DNA from: Selenomonadaceae bacterium
Lineage (GTDB): Bacteria; Bacillota; Negativicutes; Selenomonadales; Selenomonadaceae
Assembly: GCA_017484235.1 (NCBI GenBank)
Contig: JAFUTM010000336.1
Span: 1-5,262, forward strand
Reading direction: 5' to 3'
DNA length: 5,262 nucleotides
The notes beneath the pieces were generated by a model. The model was not told the origin of the DNA. It searched no databases and saw only the letters and a program-made list of their open reading frames with translations. The position numbers and the translations under genes are program-made. The stretch's first letter is position 1. Every line of letters starts with the position of its first letter. This document shows positions 5,180 through 5,262 of this stretch, piece by piece.

Positions 5180-5262
5180 ATGGCTGATAAAATAAATCTC
5201 AATAAAGGCGACAATAACGATAACAACTCCAACAACACGAATAATCAAAATAATAATTCCAA
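5180..5262 (+). CDS. Start of an asparagine-rich protein (partial, cut by window end)
   Basis: ATG at 5180 opens a frame that runs off the window after 27 full codons. It starts MADKINLNKGD and continues as a tract made mostly of Asn with some Asp, Ser, Thr and Gln. The start lies 4 bases after the hlyD stop, and AGAGAGCGG (5164-5172) inside the end of hlyD can serve as its ribosome binding site, so translation is probably coupled to hlyD. No hydrophobic signal peptide appears in the visible part. That is compatible with a type I substrate, which carries its signal at the C-terminus, but equally with a cytosolic protein or a membrane protein having a flexible N-terminal linker. Asn codons mix AAT and AAC, so the DNA is not a simple trinucleotide repeat. 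Function cannot be assigned. Confidence 0.7.
   Translation, partial: MADKINLNKGDNNDNNSNNTNNQNNNS

Noticed and set aside
4753..5238. 161-residue minus-strand frame opposite the end of hlyD
   Set aside because: Its Phe/Ser/Asn-rich composition is the reverse reading of hlyD and the Asn-rich start; no family features, and hlyD coding is certain here.
5201..5262. AAT/AAC-rich stretch as a trinucleotide microsatellite
   Set aside because: The Asn codons are mixed and interrupted by GAT, TCC, ACG and CAA, so it is a coding low-complexity tract rather than a simple DNA repeat.
1..5262. CRISPR arrays, tRNA genes, transposases or integration sites
   Set aside because: No regularly spaced repeats, cloverleaf-like sequence, transposase motif or paired attachment-site repeats were seen on either strand.

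Overview
The window is AT-rich bacterial chromosome, and every well-supported gene lies on the plus strand. It suggests a diderm member of the Firmicutes, such as one of the Negativicutes (Selenomonas/Veillonella relatives). The hit-rpsU pair, the short 59-residue S21 ending in RKRKFR, and the strong AGGAGG-type ribosome binding sites are Firmicute-like. The HlyB/HlyD pair belongs to type I secretion through an outer membrane, which a monoderm would not need. This taxonomic reading is an inference; no 16S or other decisive marker is present.

Layout. Bases 1-82 hold the possible tail of an upstream gene and a short AT-rich leader. Bases 83-628 encode an unrecognised acidic/lysine-rich cytosolic-type protein with a low-complexity hydrophilic tail. 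Bases 725-1072 encode a HIT-family nucleotide-binding hydrolase with a TTG start. Bases 1181-1490 form a compact rpsU (ribosomal protein S21) unit with a near-consensus promoter, a very strong ribosome binding site and an intrinsic terminator. After a 163-base AT-rich spacer comes a type I secretion operon: a HlyB-like ABC exporter with an inactive C39-like domain (1654-3789), a HlyD-like membrane fusion protein (3823-5175), and the first 27 codons of an asparagine-rich protein (5180 to the window end).

How the genes work together. HlyB and HlyD homologues form the inner-membrane and periplasm-spanning parts of a one-step export channel that normally recruits a TolC-type outer membrane protein. 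Neither TolC nor an identifiable substrate is inside the window. The partial third gene is separated from hlyD by only 4 bases, so it is probably part of the same transcript and may encode a cargo or an accessory protein. The upstream hit and rpsU genes are housekeeping and are separated from the secretion operon by the rpsU terminator.

The window holds no clearly novel system. The points most worth a second look are the truncated Asn-rich gene next to hlyD, the tangled start region of hlyB (three overlapping ATGs and an ATGA overlap), and the break in the usual rpsU neighbourhood, where a secretion operon follows.
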